A DNA stretch of 64,000 bases from Pseudomonas putida (GTDB lineage: Bacteria > Pseudomonadota > Gammaproteobacteria > Pseudomonadales > Pseudomonadaceae): contig NZ_CP066306.1 of the NCBI RefSeq assembly GCF_016406145.1, positions 1,364,001 through 1,428,000 on the forward strand, given 5' to 3'. Every line of letters starts with the position of its first letter. Positions within the stretch are counted from its first letter, which is position 1. Positions 45,630 through 54,564 of the stretch are shown here, piece by piece. Position numbers and translations under genes: made by a program. The notes beneath the pieces were generated by a model, which was given only the letters and a program-made list of their open reading frames with translations, was not told where the DNA came from and made no database searches.

Positions 45630-46283
45630 TCAAGACCAGCTCAGTATCGGCCAGCCATTCTTCTCGGCATGCTCGCGCAACACCGCATCCGGGTTCACCA
45701 CATGCGGATGATCCACCTTCAGCAACAACGGCAGGTCGTTGCGCGAATCGGAATAGAAGCTCGCCCCCTCCAGGTTCTCCTGCTCCTGGTCCAGCCATTC
45801 CAGCAGGCGGGTGATCTTGCCCTCCCGGTAAGTCAGCACCCCATGAGTCTTCCCGGTATACACCCCGTTCACAGCCTCCAGCTCGATCGCCAGGTACTCG
45901 TCCACCCCTAACCGCGCCGCAATCGGCCCGACCAGGTGAGTGCCCGAGGCGGAAATGATCAGGATGCGGTCGCCACGCTTGCGATGTTCGGCGATGCAGC
46001 GGCAGGCATCACCGAAAATGATCGGCTCGATGACGTCTTCCACCCATGGTTCGACCAGGTGCTCGACCTCTTCCAGCGTACGCCCGGCAATCGGTTCCAG
46101 GCTGAAGGCCATGTACTCTTCCATCTGCAAGTGGCCTTTGCCGTAGGCCTCCATCAGGGCATGGTCGCGGCGCAGGAACTCCTTGCCGTCGACCCAGCCC
46201 AGCCTTGCCATCTGCTCGCTCCACAGCGACGCGCAGTCACCATGGATCAGGGTTTCGTCGAGATCGAAAATTGCCAGTGCCAT
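45630..46283 (-). CDS. HAD-IB phosphatase (SerB-like), last gene of the importer operon
   Basis: A 217-residue haloacid-dehalogenase phosphatase. Motif I is FDLDETLIHGD (Asp7 nucleophile), motif II ISASGTHLVGPIA, motif III lysine around EGKITRLL, and motif IV SDSRNDLPLL. SerB-like enzymes act on phosphoserine, phosphorylethanolamine and similar monoesters. The start at 46283 is 13 bases after the ATPase stop, so it is the downstream end of the operon. Its substrate may be the monoester released by the phosphodiesterase-like enzyme (inference). Confidence 0.85.
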   Translation of the reverse strand: MALAIFDLDETLIHGDCASLWSEQMARLGWVDGKEFLRRDHALMEAYGKGHLQMEEYMAFSLEPIAGRTLEEVEHLVEPWVEDVIEPIIFGDACRCIAEHRKRGDRILIISASGTHLVGPIAARLGVDEYLAIELEAVNGVYTGKTHGVLTYREGKITRLLEWLDQEQENLEGASFYSDSRNDLPLLLKVDHPHVVNPDAVLREHAEKNGWPILSWS

Positions 46284-46296
46284 GCGTTGAATCTCC

Positions 46297-47286
46297 TTAG
46301 GCCACTTCCCGTAGCGCCGTGGGGTCGATCGACAAGGATACCCGCTGGCCGTCCGCGTGCAGGTCGGCCGATGAGCGATTGAGCACATCCACCACCAGCT
46401 CCACTTCACGTACCCGTACCCGGTAGCGGATCACATTGCCGAGCAGGCTGTGACTGCGCACTTCCCCGTCCAGTTCGCCATTGCGGCTCAAGGTGATCGA
46501 CTCGGGGCGAATCGCCAGGCGGTTGGCCACCGGGCGTTGCAGCAGGCGGCTGGCACTGTCCGGGTCGAGCAGGTTGTAGTTGCCGATGAAACCGGCGGCA
46601 AACAGGTCCACCGGGGCCGTGTACAGGGTTTCGGCGTCGCCGCTCTGCACGATGCGCCCCTGGTTCATCAGGAAGATGCGATCAGACATCGTCAGCGCCT
46701 CTTCCTGGTCATGGGTAACGAAGATGGTGGTCAGCCCCAGTTCGCGCTGGATGGCGCGGATCTGCTCGCGCAGGTGCTTGCGAATACGCGCATCCAGCGC
46801 CGACAGCGGCTCGTCGAGCAGCAGCAGGCGCGGGCGGGTGACCAGCGAGCGGGCCAGGGCCACACGCTGGCACTGGCCGCCGGACAGCTGGTGCGGGTAG
46901 CGCCCGGCAAAACTGCCCAGTTCCACCAGTTCCAGCGCCTCGCGCACGCGTACTTGAATGTCACTGGCCTTGACCTTCTGCATGCGCAGGCCAAAGGCGA
47001 CATTCTGCTCCACTGTCATGTTGGGGAACAGCGCATAGCTCTGGAACACCATGCCGATGCCGCGCTTTTGCGGGCTCAGCGGCACGATGTCCTGGCCGTC
47101 GAGCAGAATCTGCCCGCCGTCCACCGGGGTCAGCCCGGCGATGCAGCGCAGCAGGGTGGACTTGCCGCAGCCGGAAGGGCCGAGCAAGGTGACGAATTCG
47201 CCGCGCTCGATCTGGCAGTCGATATTTTCGAACACGGGGGTGCCGGCATAGCGTTTGTGCAGTTTCTGTACGCTGACGAAGCTCAT
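46297..47286 (-). CDS. ABC importer ATPase (PhnT/PotA-like)
   Basis: A 329-residue ATP-binding subunit: Walker A GPSGCGKST, signature LSGGQCQRVALARSL, Walker B LLLLDEPLSALD, switch His in FVTHDQEEAL, and a C-terminal TOBE-like domain (LAIRPESITLSRNGELDGEV). It overlaps no gene but starts one base after the second permease stop. It belongs to the Fe/polyamine/phosphonate class of importers with separate permeases. A PhnR-like regulator at the other end of the operon favours an organophosphorus substrate. Confidence 0.9.
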   Translation of the reverse strand: MSFVSVQKLHKRYAGTPVFENIDCQIERGEFVTLLGPSGCGKSTLLRCIAGLTPVDGGQILLDGQDIVPLSPQKRGIGMVFQSYALFPNMTVEQNVAFGLRMQKVKASDIQVRVREALELVELGSFAGRYPHQLSGGQCQRVALARSLVTRPRLLLLDEPLSALDARIRKHLREQIRAIQRELGLTTIFVTHDQEEALTMSDRIFLMNQGRIVQSGDAETLYTAPVDLFAAGFIGNYNLLDPDSASRLLQRPVANRLAIRPESITLSRNGELDGEVRSHSLLGNVIRYRVRVREVELVVDVLNRSSADLHADGQRVSLSIDPTALREVA

Positions 47287-47287
47287 G

Positions 47288-48094
47288 TCAGGTCTTGTCC
47301 TTGTTCAGGCGGTTGGCGACCCAGGTCAGTACCAGCACGAAGGCGAAGTACGAGATCACCAGCGCGCTGTTGAAGTGGCCGCTGCTGTTGCGCATGTTGT
47401 TCAGGTACACCTGCAGGGTCTCGTAACGCGTGCCGACCAGCAGGTTGGCGAACACGAACTCGCCGAACAGGAACGAGAACGACAGCAGCAGCGCCACCAT
47501 CAGGCCTTTGCGCAGGTTGGGCAGCACCACCAGGAATGCCGCCTGCCAGGTGCTGGCGCCGAGCAACTGGGCGGCGTCCATCAGGTCGCGCAGGTTGATC
47601 GCCTGCAGGTTGTTGGTGATCGCCCGGTACATGAACGGCAGGGCGATGGTGAAGTAGCAGCCGATCAGGATCCACGGCGTGCCGACCATGGCCATAGGGC
47701 CGCTGCCGTAAAGCTGCAGCAGGCCCACCGAGGACACCACCGGCGGTACCGCGAACGGCAGCAGGATGAGGATGTTCATCAGCGCGTCGAGCTTGGGGAA
47801 GTGGTAGTGCACCACGAACAGCAGCGGCAGGATCAGCACCACCGACAGCAGCAGTGCGCCCACGCATACCAGCAGCGACTGGCCGAAGGCCGCGAGAAAG
47901 CGCGGCTCGCCCCACAGCGCCACGTACCACTTGAGGGTCAGGCCGCTGGGCAGCAGGCTGGCTGACCAGCTGGTGGCCAGCGAGTAGAGCAGGGTGCCGG
48001 CCAGTGGTAGCAGCAGAATGAGAAACAGCAGGTACACCACAGCGCGGTGGTAGAGGCTGCCGGCGCTGGGCCTGGTTGAGCGGTTAGCGTGCAT
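47288..48094 (-). CDS. ABC importer inner-membrane permease
   Basis: A 268-residue permease with about six helices and the EAA-type loop LMDAAQLLGASTWQAAFLVVLPNLRKGL. It overlaps the other permease by 11 bp and precedes the ATPase by one base. The two permeases should form a heterodimer. Confidence 0.9.
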   Translation of the reverse strand: MHANRSTRPSAGSLYHRAVVYLLFLILLLPLAGTLLYSLATSWSASLLPSGLTLKWYVALWGEPRFLAAFGQSLLVCVGALLLSVVLILPLLFVVHYHFPKLDALMNILILLPFAVPPVVSSVGLLQLYGSGPMAMVGTPWILIGCYFTIALPFMYRAITNNLQAINLRDLMDAAQLLGASTWQAAFLVVLPNLRKGLMVALLLSFSFLFGEFVFANLLVGTRYETLQVYLNNMRNSSGHFNSALVISYFAFVLVLTWVANRLNKDKT

Positions 48095-48923
48095 GGTAGC
48101 TCCGTTTCAGCAGCCATTGATGGACGACCGTGACCACCGTCATCAAGCCCACCAGCACCATGGCCAGCGCGCTGGCCAGGTTGGGGTCCAGGCTGATGTC
48201 ACCGGCCACCAGGCCGGCGATGCGGATCGGCAGCACGTTGAAGTTGCCGGTGGTCAGGGCATACACCGTGGCATACGCGCCCAGGGCATTGGCCAGCAGA
48301 ATCACGAAGGTGCCGAGCAGAGCCGGGGTCAGCACCGGCAGGCCGATGTGCCGCCAGTATTGCCAGTGGCTGGCGCCCAGCAACGCGGCCGATTCGCGCC
48401 AGTCTTCGCGCAGGGCATCGAAGGCCGGGTAGAGCAACAGTACGCCCAGGGGGATCTGGAAGTAGGTGTAGACCAGGATCAGGCCGCTTTTGGAGTAGAT
48501 GCTGAAGTCTTCCAGCAGGCCAACCTGCTTGAGCAGCAGGGTCAGCGCCCCGTTGAAACCGAGCAGGATGATGAACGCGAAGGCCAGCGGCACGCCGGCG
48601 AAATTGCTGGTCATGTTGGCGAAAGCGCTGACGAAATCGCGCAGGCGCGAATCCACCTGGCGCAGCGAGTAAGCACCGAGGGTGGCGATGATGATGCCGA
48701 ACAGGCTCGACCAGAAGCTGATTTCCAGGCTGCGTTGCAATGCCTGCAGGTAGAACTTCGAGGCGAACACCTTGCTGAAGTTGGCCAGCCCCCAGCCTGC
48801 TTCCGACTGCACGCTGTTGATGGCCACCCATGCCAGCGGGGCGATCTGGAAGATGATGAAGAAGACAGCAAACGGCAGCAGGCAGAGCAGGGCCAGGTAG
48901 CGCCCGCGGGCGCCGGCATTCAC
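48084..48923 (-). CDS. ABC importer inner-membrane permease
   Basis: A 279-residue permease with six helices and an EAA loop (WRESAALLGASHWQYWRHIGLPVLTPALLGTFVILL). A GTG start at 48923 was chosen: it overlaps the stop of the upstream hydrolase gene (GTGA) and leaves the usual short N-terminus before LLCLLPFAVFFIIF. Longer frames would run into the hydrolase gene. Confidence 0.88.
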   Translation of the reverse strand: MNAGARGRYLALLCLLPFAVFFIIFQIAPLAWVAINSVQSEAGWGLANFSKVFASKFYLQALQRSLEISFWSSLFGIIIATLGAYSLRQVDSRLRDFVSAFANMTSNFAGVPLAFAFIILLGFNGALTLLLKQVGLLEDFSIYSKSGLILVYTYFQIPLGVLLLYPAFDALREDWRESAALLGASHWQYWRHIGLPVLTPALLGTFVILLANALGAYATVYALTTGNFNVLPIRIAGLVAGDISLDPNLASALAMVLVGLMTVVTVVHQWLLKRSYHAR

Positions 48924-49726
48924 TTGAGCAACTCCCGGCAGACGGTTTTGTCGTGGGCAGCGCCAAGCAACTCGCAGATAGTGCCACACAGCTCGGTTTG
49001 CAGCGGCTTGGCGGCCGGGTCGAGGCTGAAGGCGTCGCCAAACACGAACAGCGGCACTTCGCGCTCTTCGGCCAGCAGGCCGTTGTGCGAACGGTCATTG
49101 TTCATGCCGTGGTCGGCGGTGACCAGTACCTGGTAGCCCTCTTCGAGCCAGCGCGGCAGGTAGTCGGCCAACAGGATGTCGGCGCTGCGCGCAGCGTTGC
49201 GGTACTGGCTGCTGTCCAGGCCGTGGCGGTGGCCGGTGTCGTCGATGCTCATCGGGTGCACCAGCAAAAAGTTCGGCGCATGGCGGCGGCGCAGGTATTC
49301 GGCGTCGGCCAGCAGGTGCGAGTCGGGGTAGCGGTCGTCCCAATAGAACAGGCCGTGCTGGATCGGCAGCTTCGGCGCGTGGGTATGGCGGTCGCGCTGC
49401 GGGTCGAAGGGCGAGCGGTTGTACAACTCGCTCATCCAGTGATAAGCCGCCGCAGCCGTGCCCAGGTTGGCCTCGCGGGCGTAGTGGAACACACTGCGCT
49501 GGTTGGACAGGCGGTTGATGTTGTTGTGCACGATACCGCTGTCGATCGGCGCCACGCCGGTGAGGATGCACTCGTACAGCGGCCGGGACAGCGACGGCAG
49601 CTCGCATTCCACGCGGTACAGCGCGGCACGGTCGGCTTCGACGTAAGCGTGCAGGTGGCCCATGGCGTGATGCGCGACCTGGTGGTTGAGGCCGTCGAGC
49701 AGGACCAGGATGACGTTGTGTTGCAT
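48920..49726 (-). CDS. Alkaline-phosphatase-superfamily phosphodiesterase/hydrolase, cytoplasmic
   Basis: A 268-residue metal-dependent hydrolase of the type I phosphodiesterase/PhnA superfamily (PF01663-like). Metal and active-site motifs: LVLLDGLNHQ (Asp11), PSLSRPLYECILTG with a likely nucleophilic Ser, GIVHNNINR, SIDDTGHRHG and VTADHGMNND. No signal peptide or membrane helix, so it should act in the cytosol. It lies between the binding-protein gene and the permeases and overlaps the first permease by 4 bp, so it probably works on the imported substrate. Phosphonoacetate hydrolase is one relative, but at about 400 residues it is longer. Confidence 0.83.
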   Translation of the reverse strand: MQHNVILVLLDGLNHQVAHHAMGHLHAYVEADRAALYRVECELPSLSRPLYECILTGVAPIDSGIVHNNINRLSNQRSVFHYAREANLGTAAAAYHWMSELYNRSPFDPQRDRHTHAPKLPIQHGLFYWDDRYPDSHLLADAEYLRRRHAPNFLLVHPMSIDDTGHRHGLDSSQYRNAARSADILLADYLPRWLEEGYQVLVTADHGMNNDRSHNGLLAEEREVPLFVFGDAFSLDPAAKPLQTELCGTICELLGAAHDKTVCRELLK

Positions 49727-49741
49727 GGTGGCTCCCAGTGG

Positions 49742-49834
49742 AGCTGCAAGCTTCAAGCTACAAGCTGCAAGAAGAAGCCGGCATGTCGATCACCTGCTTG
49801 TACCTGCAGCTTGCAGCTTGAAACTTGAAGCTTC
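49742..49834. repeat. Inverted pair of CAAGCTG heptad arrays (array B)
   Basis: Left array 49742-49771 (units CTGCAAG, CTTCAAG, CTACAAG); the complementary right array 49804-49834 starts CTGCAGCTTGCAGCTTGAAA. Together they can form a long hairpin inside the transporter operon, between the binding-protein and hydrolase genes, where it could cut downstream expression. Confidence 0.7.
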
Positions 49835-49835
49835 T

Positions 49836-50900
49836 TCATTCCATCTCGATGATGACTTGCTCCTGCCACATCTGCGGCAGCTTTTTCGAGGTCGCTTCCC
49901 ACACCTCGGGGTTCTTGATCGGCTGTGCAGCGCCGTACTGCTCGTTGGGCAGCAGCTTGGCCTGCACGTCTGCGGGCAGTTTCAGGTGCTCGGCGCGGAT
50001 CGGCCGGGCATGCCCCTTGGCCAGGTTGATCTGCCCGGCATCGCTGAAGATGTACTCACGCGCAAGCTTCGCTGCATTGGGGTTTTTGGCGTATTTGTTG
50101 ATGATGGTGGTGTAGCCGGAGATGACCGACCCGTCCGACGGGATCAGCACTTCGAAGCGTTTCGGGTCGATCTGGTCGCGGTAGCTCAGGCCATTGAAGT
50201 CCCATACCACGCCCACTTCGACCTCGCCTTTCTCCAGGGTCTGGATGGTCGGGTTGGCAAGCGACAGGCGCTTCTGCTGGGCCAGCTTGGTGAAGAGATG
50301 AAGGCCCGGGGCGACGTTGCCCTCATCGCCCTTGTAGGCGATGGCTGCGGCCAGCACGCCGTTGGCGGCCTGGGCCGCAGTACTGACATCGCCGATGGCG
50401 ACCTTGTACTTGCCTTTTTCCAGGTCGTGCCAGGTTTTAGGGCGTTCTTCTTCCTTCACCAGGTCCTTGTTGATGATGAAGGCGATGGTGCCGGTATAGG
50501 CCAGCGCCCAGTGACCATCCTTGTCCTTGGCCCAGTCCGGCACCTGGTCCCAGGTGCTCGGCTTGTACGGCTGGCTCACGCCCTTGGCCACGGCAATCGG
50601 GCCGAAGGCGGCACCGACGTCACCGATATCGGCGCTGGCGTTGTCCTTCTCGGCATCGAACTTGGCGATTTCCTGGGCCGAGCTCATGTCGGTGTCGGTG
50701 TGCTTGAGGCCGTACTTGCTGGCCAGGTCTTCCCAGGTGCCTTTCCAGTTGGCCCAGGCATCGGGCATGCCCACGCTGTTGATCGTGCCTTCTTTGCGGG
50801 CAGCGTCTTCCAGGGCCTTGAGGTCGGTGCCGGCGGCCATGGCCGAGGTACACAGGGCCATGGCCGAACCGAGCAGTGACGCCATGAACAACTTTTTCAT
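49836..50900 (-). CDS. Periplasmic substrate-binding protein of the importer
   Basis: A 354-residue extracellular solute-binding protein with a signal peptide (MKKLFMASLLGSAMALCTSA, cleavage after AMA). The binding domain has ALEDAARKEGTINSVGMPD and GDVGAAFGPIAVAKGV, and WDFNGLSYRDQ late. It is related to Fe(III)/2-aminoethylphosphonate/polyamine binding proteins. AAAGGAGC lies before the ATG. High expression relative to the rest of the operon is expected, since an inverted repeat array follows the gene. Confidence 0.9.
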   Translation of the reverse strand: MKKLFMASLLGSAMALCTSAMAAGTDLKALEDAARKEGTINSVGMPDAWANWKGTWEDLASKYGLKHTDTDMSSAQEIAKFDAEKDNASADIGDVGAAFGPIAVAKGVSQPYKPSTWDQVPDWAKDKDGHWALAYTGTIAFIINKDLVKEEERPKTWHDLEKGKYKVAIGDVSTAAQAANGVLAAAIAYKGDEGNVAPGLHLFTKLAQQKRLSLANPTIQTLEKGEVEVGVVWDFNGLSYRDQIDPKRFEVLIPSDGSVISGYTTIINKYAKNPNAAKLAREYIFSDAGQINLAKGHARPIRAEHLKLPADVQAKLLPNEQYGAAQPIKNPEVWEATSKKLPQMWQEQVIIEME

Positions 50901-50967
50901 CCGAAGCTCCTTTGGGTGGGTGCCTTGCGCGATCGTTGTTATGAGTGAAGCCTTGCTTGGCGAACCT

Positions 50968-50981
50968 TTGGTCTAGGTCAG
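50968..50981. promoter_or_regulatory. Candidate PhnR-type operator before the importer operon
   Basis: TTGGTCTAGGTCAG, imperfectly palindromic around CTAG. It agrees with the perfect palindrome at 51214-51227 in 10 of 14 positions. It lies about 70 bp upstream of the binding-protein gene. Confidence 0.5.
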
Positions 50982-51213
50982 CAAACCTTGCGCCAAGGTA
51001 GGCCGGTTGCGTGACAATTTGATGTAAGGGAAGGGTTGAAGCAGGTGCTGCCATCTCCTGCGAATACAGCGTAGACCAGATCGCAAGCCCCGATTCCCAA
51101 GGCCTGGCCCGAATCTGGCAGTGCTCTGATGAAGTGTGTACAGCTGCTTTGTCACAGCATGTTCATCAGCCCTGCCTAGGCTTGCACTATTCTCCAAGTG
51201 CCCTGTTCTGGGG

Positions 51214-51227
51214 CTGGACTAGTCCAG
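51214..51227. promoter_or_regulatory. Perfect 14-bp palindrome before the PhnR-like gene
   Basis: CTGGACTAGTCCAG lies 14 bp before the GntR start codon, overlapping the leader; autoregulation is likely. Confidence 0.6.
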
Positions 51228-51241
51228 ATAGGTAACCCTTG

Positions 51242-51955
51242 ATGCAGTCGACGCCACCGCGTGCGGTAACAGCCATCTGCCATGCCTTGCAGGAGCAGAT
51301 CGAGCACGGCCTGCTGGCACCGGGCGGCAAGCTGCCGGCCGAGCGCAAACTCAGCGAGGTGTTCGATACCACGCGGATCACCCTGCGCGAGGCCCTGGTG
51401 CAACTGGAAGCCCAAGGGCTGATCTACCGCGAAGAGCGGCGCGGCTGGTTCGTCGCCCCCGAGCGGCTGACCTACGACCTGATCGAGCGTAGCCACTTTC
51501 ACGCGATGGTGCGGGACCAGGGGCGGGAGGCCAGTACCGAACTGCTTTCGGCCCGGTTGCAACCGGCATCGGCGGCCATTTGCGCGCGTCTGCACCTGCC
51601 GGCGCTGTCCAGCGTGATACGCATCTGCCGGTTGCGGCGTATCGATGGGCGGGCGGTGCTGTATGCCGAGCACTACCTCAACCCGCGCTACTTCCCCGAC
51701 ATCCTCGAACATGACCTTGCGCAGTCGTTGACCGAGATTTATGGGCGGGTCTATGGCATCCGCTATGGGCAGGTATGCTTTGAAATCCTGCCCACGGCGT
51801 TACCCTTGGCTGCGGCCGCAGCCTTGAAAGTGTCCACCGGCAGCCCGGGGCTGCATATCACCCGGGTCAACAGTGACCAGCATGGGCACCTGATCGACTG
51901 TGACCTTGAGTATTGGCGGCATGATGCGATCCGCATCCGCGCCCAGGCGGGATAA
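51242..51955 (+). CDS. GntR/UTRA regulator, PhnR-like
   Basis: A 237-residue regulator. The winged helix has LPAERKLSEVFDTTRITLREAL, and the linker ERRGWFVAPERLTYD with SHFHAMVRDQGRE. The effector domain ends with NSDQHGHLIDCDLEYWRHD. These stretches closely match what I recall of PhnR, the regulator of the Salmonella 2-aminoethylphosphonate phn genes (DTTRITIRES, RRGWFVTPERL, YDQHGRVLDFDIEYWRHDS). It is divergent from the importer operon. AGGTAA precedes ATG 51242; a TTG one codon earlier is less likely. Confidence 0.85.
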   Translation: MQSTPPRAVTAICHALQEQIEHGLLAPGGKLPAERKLSEVFDTTRITLREALVQLEAQGLIYREERRGWFVAPERLTYDLIERSHFHAMVRDQGREASTELLSARLQPASAAICARLHLPALSSVIRICRLRRIDGRAVLYAEHYLNPRYFPDILEHDLAQSLTEIYGRVYGIRYGQVCFEILPTALPLAAAAALKVSTGSPGLHITRVNSDQHGHLIDCDLEYWRHDAIRIRAQAG

Positions 51956-51983
51956 GGGCTGCTGTGCAGCCCATCGCTGGGGC

Positions 51984-54140
51984 CTAATCGGCAGTCCCGC
52001 CGGCTTCTGCCATCGCGCCGCCGCCCGCCGTCACCACCTGCACCGACAAGCGTGGCGTCGCCAGGTCCAGCCCTGCTGCATCCAGTTGGCGCTTCAAAGC
52101 CAGGTTGAACGCCCGCGACACTTCCCATTGCTTGATGGGTGCGGTCTTGAAGCGCGCCCGCAGAATCGCCGAACCAGACTCGAAACTTTCCACCCCTTGC
52201 AGCTCAAGGGGTGACCAGATATTGCGGCGCATCAGTGGATCGTTGCGCAGTTTCTGTCCCACTTCGCGGATCAGCGTGATGGCCTGGTCGATGTTCATGC
52301 TGTGCGGGATGGCAACACGGAAGATCGCATAGCCGAACTCGCGCGAGTAGTTCTTGATGCTCTTGATCTCGCTGAACGGGATGGTATGCACGATGCCATC
52401 GATGTCGCGCAGGCGCACGGTGCGGATGGTCAGGCCTTCGACGGTGCCCAGGTGGCCGCCCACATCGACATAGTCGTCGATGGCCAGGGAGTCTTCGATG
52501 ATGATGAACAGGCCCGTGATCAGGTCGGCCACCAGCGACTGCGCGCCAAAACCGATGGCCAGGCCGATCACACCGGCACCGGCCAGCAGCGGCGTGACGT
52601 TCATGCCCATGTTGGCCAGGGCGACGATCAGCGCAATGATGAAGATCACCACGAACATCACGTTGCGGATCAGCGGCATCATGGTTTGCGCCCGGGCATT
52701 GGCAAGGCCCCGGCGTGAACGCACCAGTGCGTGGTGCACGGCCGTGTCGGCCAGTATCCACACCAGCCAGGCGACAATCAGCGTGCCGGCCAGGCCCAGC
52801 AGGCGCAGGCTGACTTCATGGCCCTCACCTTCGGCGAAGCTGATCATCGACTGGCCCCAAACGCGCAGCCCCAGTTCGATGAACACCAGCCAGATGAACA
52901 GGTGCACCAGCACATAACCGAAGTTGCGCAGGCGCTCTGTGTATACCGCCTGCCGCTTGTTGGCGCGCTTGGGGTTGGCGGCGTGGCGGCGCACCAGGCC
53001 ATTGAGCACCATGCACACCACCACCAGCACCGTGCACATCAGTGACTGGCGCAGCGCGGTGCTGGTGTCGCCGGCCGACACGAAAGTGGCGAACAGCGAG
53101 ATCGCCACCAGGATCATCGCCGGTATGTACCAGAAGCTGCCGAGGATTTCGATGGTGTCGCTCAGGGTGCGCCGGGTCAGGCGCCGCGACAGGGGCTGGT
53201 TGCGGATCAGGTGGGCGATCGGGCGGCGGAAACGCAGGATGAACAGCCCGGTGCACAGCGCGGCAATCACATTGGCCAGGGTGGCCAGGGCGTGCGCCAG
53301 GTGTGTACCAAGGGCGACGGTCAGGCGCGGGTCGCTCATCGCTTCGCCAAAGGCGGCGAAGCTGCCGATCAGCCACAGCGGCCGAAATGCCTGGTGGCGC
53401 AGGATGTGCAGCGCGCGGTGGCGGTGCGGGCCGTCGAGCAGCGAGAAGGCGATCACGCAGATGGCTGAGAAGCAGGTGCCCACCACCAGCGCATAGGCCA
53501 ACACCATGGCCATGGACTTGCCGAGCGAGGAGGGCAGGGCAAAGCTCAGGTACACCGTGAACACCAGCGCCACCAGCCACGGCCCCAGCTTGCGCAGGGC
53601 GAAGCGCACCAGGTCCCAGGTGCGCGGGTGCTGCGGCAACTCCTCTGTCAGGCCGAAGCGCACACGCACCCGGTGGCCGATCCAGTTGAATGCATAGGCC
53701 AGCAGGCTCCACACGGCGATGATCGCGGCAAAGCCGAACAGGATCGCCGGCCACTGGTGCACGGGCACCACCAGTTCAGCCAGCTCCGCCTGGGCCTGGT
53801 CGATTTCCAGCGCCCACCGCTGGAACGGGCTGGCGTCGCCGCTGAACTGCTTCTCGAAATCATGCAGCGCACCGCCGATCAGGCCCAGCACGCCCTGTTC
53901 GGCGGTAGGTTGCGACTGCTTGGTGGCGTCACGCAGCTTTTTCAGGTCGGCCAGCAGCTTGGCGCGTTGCTGGTCGTTCTCCAGGTTCTTGATCACCTCG
54001 TCCAGCGATTTGCCCAAGGGCTCGGTGGCTTCTGGCTGGGCCGGCGCACTGGAGCCAAGCAGGCCAGGCAGGCCGGCGGCTTGTACCGGGGAGATGAACA
54101 GAAACAGCAGCAGGGCAAGGCAACGCAGGAGGGCTGGCAC
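51984..54140 (-). CDS. MscS-family mechanosensitive channel, YbiO-like
   Basis: A 718-residue channel with a signal peptide (CLALLLFLFISPVQA), a periplasmic helical region with charged residues (about 35-110), about ten membrane helices, and the MscS core. The pore helix and gate region read NVTPLLAGAGVIGLAIGFGAQSLVADLITG, followed by the beta domain IDDYVDVGGHLGTVEGL and TVRLRDIDGIVHTIPFSEIK. The length and layout fit YbiO-type channels. It protects against hypo-osmotic shock. Confidence 0.9.
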   Translation of the reverse strand: MPALLRCLALLLFLFISPVQAAGLPGLLGSSAPAQPEATEPLGKSLDEVIKNLENDQQRAKLLADLKKLRDATKQSQPTAEQGVLGLIGGALHDFEKQFSGDASPFQRWALEIDQAQAELAELVVPVHQWPAILFGFAAIIAVWSLLAYAFNWIGHRVRVRFGLTEELPQHPRTWDLVRFALRKLGPWLVALVFTVYLSFALPSSLGKSMAMVLAYALVVGTCFSAICVIAFSLLDGPHRHRALHILRHQAFRPLWLIGSFAAFGEAMSDPRLTVALGTHLAHALATLANVIAALCTGLFILRFRRPIAHLIRNQPLSRRLTRRTLSDTIEILGSFWYIPAMILVAISLFATFVSAGDTSTALRQSLMCTVLVVVCMVLNGLVRRHAANPKRANKRQAVYTERLRNFGYVLVHLFIWLVFIELGLRVWGQSMISFAEGEGHEVSLRLLGLAGTLIVAWLVWILADTAVHHALVRSRRGLANARAQTMMPLIRNVMFVVIFIIALIVALANMGMNVTPLLAGAGVIGLAIGFGAQSLVADLITGLFIIIEDSLAIDDYVDVGGHLGTVEGLTIRTVRLRDIDGIVHTIPFSEIKSIKNYSREFGYAIFRVAIPHSMNIDQAITLIREVGQKLRNDPLMRRNIWSPLELQGVESFESGSAILRARFKTAPIKQWEVSRAFNLALKRQLDAAGLDLATPRLSVQVVTAGGGAMAEAGGTAD

Positions 54141-54184
54141 CGGGAAATCTACCTCAGGTCAAACGATTGGCCGAGTGTAGAGGT

Positions 54185-54352
54185 TTATGTGGGGAGTTTC
54201 TCCAGGATCTTCCAGCAGGTGAGGCCGAAGATGCCCAAGGTGCCGATCCACATCATCAGCACACCGACGTCGCGCTCACGCAGGCTGAAGCCGATGGTCA
54301 GCAGCATCAGGAAACCGAACACGGGGACGAACAGGGACAGGAAAGGGGACAT
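54185..54352 (-). CDS. 55-residue two-helix membrane protein
   Basis: ATG at 54352 with AAGGATCG upstream; TAA at 54185-54187. The peptide runs MSPFLSLFVPVFGFLMLLTI, GFSLRERDVGVLMMWIGTLG, IFGLTCWKILEKLPT: two hydrophobic segments around a charged SLRERD turn. It lies 44 bp upstream of the MscS gene on the same strand and could be co-expressed with it. No family recognised. Confidence 0.6.
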   Translation of the reverse strand: MSPFLSLFVPVFGFLMLLTIGFSLRERDVGVLMMWIGTLGIFGLTCWKILEKLPT

Positions 54353-54564
54353 GACGGGCGATCCTTCTGCACGTGCGGGGGGATGCTTTAAGCATAGTGG
54401 CTAGCTGGCGAAGCGGAATGACTTGTATCACATAATGTTTAATCGGTGGGGTTAAAAGTTCATATTTCCTACGCGTCTATCAGACCAGTTTCCTACACAG
54501 GAATGCATCCCTTGGCCGATATAAGATTCACCACGGCGTGTGGGGGTTTTTAGAAGGTTCGACG

